NCBI GenBank assembly: GCA_949987705.1
Contig: OX465281.1
Coordinates: 160,346,393-160,410,392 of the forward strand
DNA: 64,000 bases
Direction: 5' to 3'
Source of the DNA: Thereva unica
Taxonomy: Eukaryota > Arthropoda > Insecta > Diptera > Therevidae
In this document: positions 63,441 through 64,000 of the stretch, one piece after another
Layout of the letters: the number at the start of each line of letters is the position of its first letter
How positions within the stretch are numbered: position 1 is the first letter of the stretch
The notes under the pieces: generated by a model
Seen by the model: the letters and a program-made list of their open reading frames with translations, nothing else
Told to the model about the DNA's origin: nothing
The model's database searches: none
Program-made: the position numbers and the translations under genes

Positions 63441-64000
63441 CCGTTTGCCAAAATACCATTTCGAATTTTTCTCATTTCCCAAGGCCCTTCGATATTCTAA
63501 AGTGTGCCAAAATCCCAATTCACACATTTCAATGACAGTTAAAAAATTCAGTGAAAATGGACGACAAAACCAACATTTGTTGAAAATTTTTAATATTTTA
63601 TTATTTTAGATTAGATTGTTAGATTGTTTAATCTTCTTCTTGTAATTGAATGATTGAGCGTTATCCCTAATTGCAATATTTTTTTAGTTTCTTCCTGCAA
63701 AACTAAAAGTATTGTACTAAAATGATGTCTGCTTGCGAGTGTTTAAAACCATAAATAATTAATAACTGGTTTCCAGTTATGTTTTGTTTTTATCTTTTTA
63801 CTTTTATTTCGTGTTTTCCAGTTGATATTAAGATATCAGACAAGCATATTTGGGTGGAAAAAATTCAGAGCAAGATTTTGTTTGCATAATATTTTTCTCT
63901 AAACATTTGCCATCTCCGTTTAGCTAAGCGACAAATTTATTATTTTAAGTAAAATCTTTTTTGCATTTCCTTTTTCCCATAATTTATTGTTATTACTTGT
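63441..64000. other. Unassigned right end
   Basis: AT-rich, no coding or repeat signal recognised. Confidence 0.4.

Noticed and set aside
1..64000. tRNA or rRNA genes
   Set aside because: The only tRNA-like sequences noted are primer sites of 18 bases complementary to tRNA ends; no cloverleaf seen by eye.

Overview
This window looks like a transposon nest from an insect nuclear genome. It is AT-rich and eukaryotic: there is a short GT-AG intron, TATA boxes, and many LTR, LINE, hAT, Helitron and Polinton elements. An errantivirus (Ty3/gypsy with env), an env-bearing BEL/Pao element and a jockey-like LINE together suggest a fly or a close insect relative, but that is inference. I found no convincing single-copy host gene, rRNA, tRNA or CRISPR array.

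Layout, left to right. 296-9095 is a young, complete BEL/Pao element on the minus strand. It has 532-bp LTRs with one visible mismatch, a 5-bp target duplication, a tRNA-Tyr primer site and an env-like glycoprotein resembling those of chuvirus-like viruses; its pol is broken between RNase H and integrase. 10.4-14.0 kb holds a decayed LINE and a decayed Helitron helicase.

15748-36561 is a Polinton/Maverick of about 20.8 kb with ~1.5-kb terminal inverted repeats starting AG and a 6-bp target duplication (AGTAAG). It carries a spliced coiled-coil gene, a DUF8207-type gene, a packaging ATPase, a PLA2-domain protein, an adenain-like protease, penton and major capsid proteins, a PY-like protein, protein-primed DNA polymerase B and a small conserved-looking protein. 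Several of its genes have their own TATA box. It is damaged: no integrase was found, several frames are broken, a 1.2-kb minisatellite fills one spacer, a hAT element (8-bp duplication) sits in the first codons of the polymerase, and a LINE with intact ORFs sits at the polymerase promoter. A ~200-bp segment at the PLA2/protease gene junction is present again in inverted orientation at the end of the DUF8207 gene.

36.6-48.6 kb is layered DNA-transposon debris: an internally deleted Helitron protein gene, a 2-kb hAT element with a MITE inside, a LINE tail split by a Helitron that itself contains another Helitron-like element, a ~320-bp palindrome, and BEL/Pao leader pieces. 48.6-51.6 kb is a 3-kb structure with 612-bp inverted arms. 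51.6-53.4 kb has LINE, Helitron and RTE fragments. 53.6-62.3 kb is an errantivirus on the minus strand with tRNA-Ser primer site, gag, pol, integrase and a spliced env. It has several breaks, lacks the 3' LTR, and its env is interrupted by a 1.5-kb inverted-repeat element carrying a DUF4780-like reading frame. The right end holds a short tandem repeat, a Helitron 3' end and unassigned AT-rich DNA.

Start positions were checked against the DNA and ATG codons chosen where possible. Family names rest on motif recognition, not on searches.
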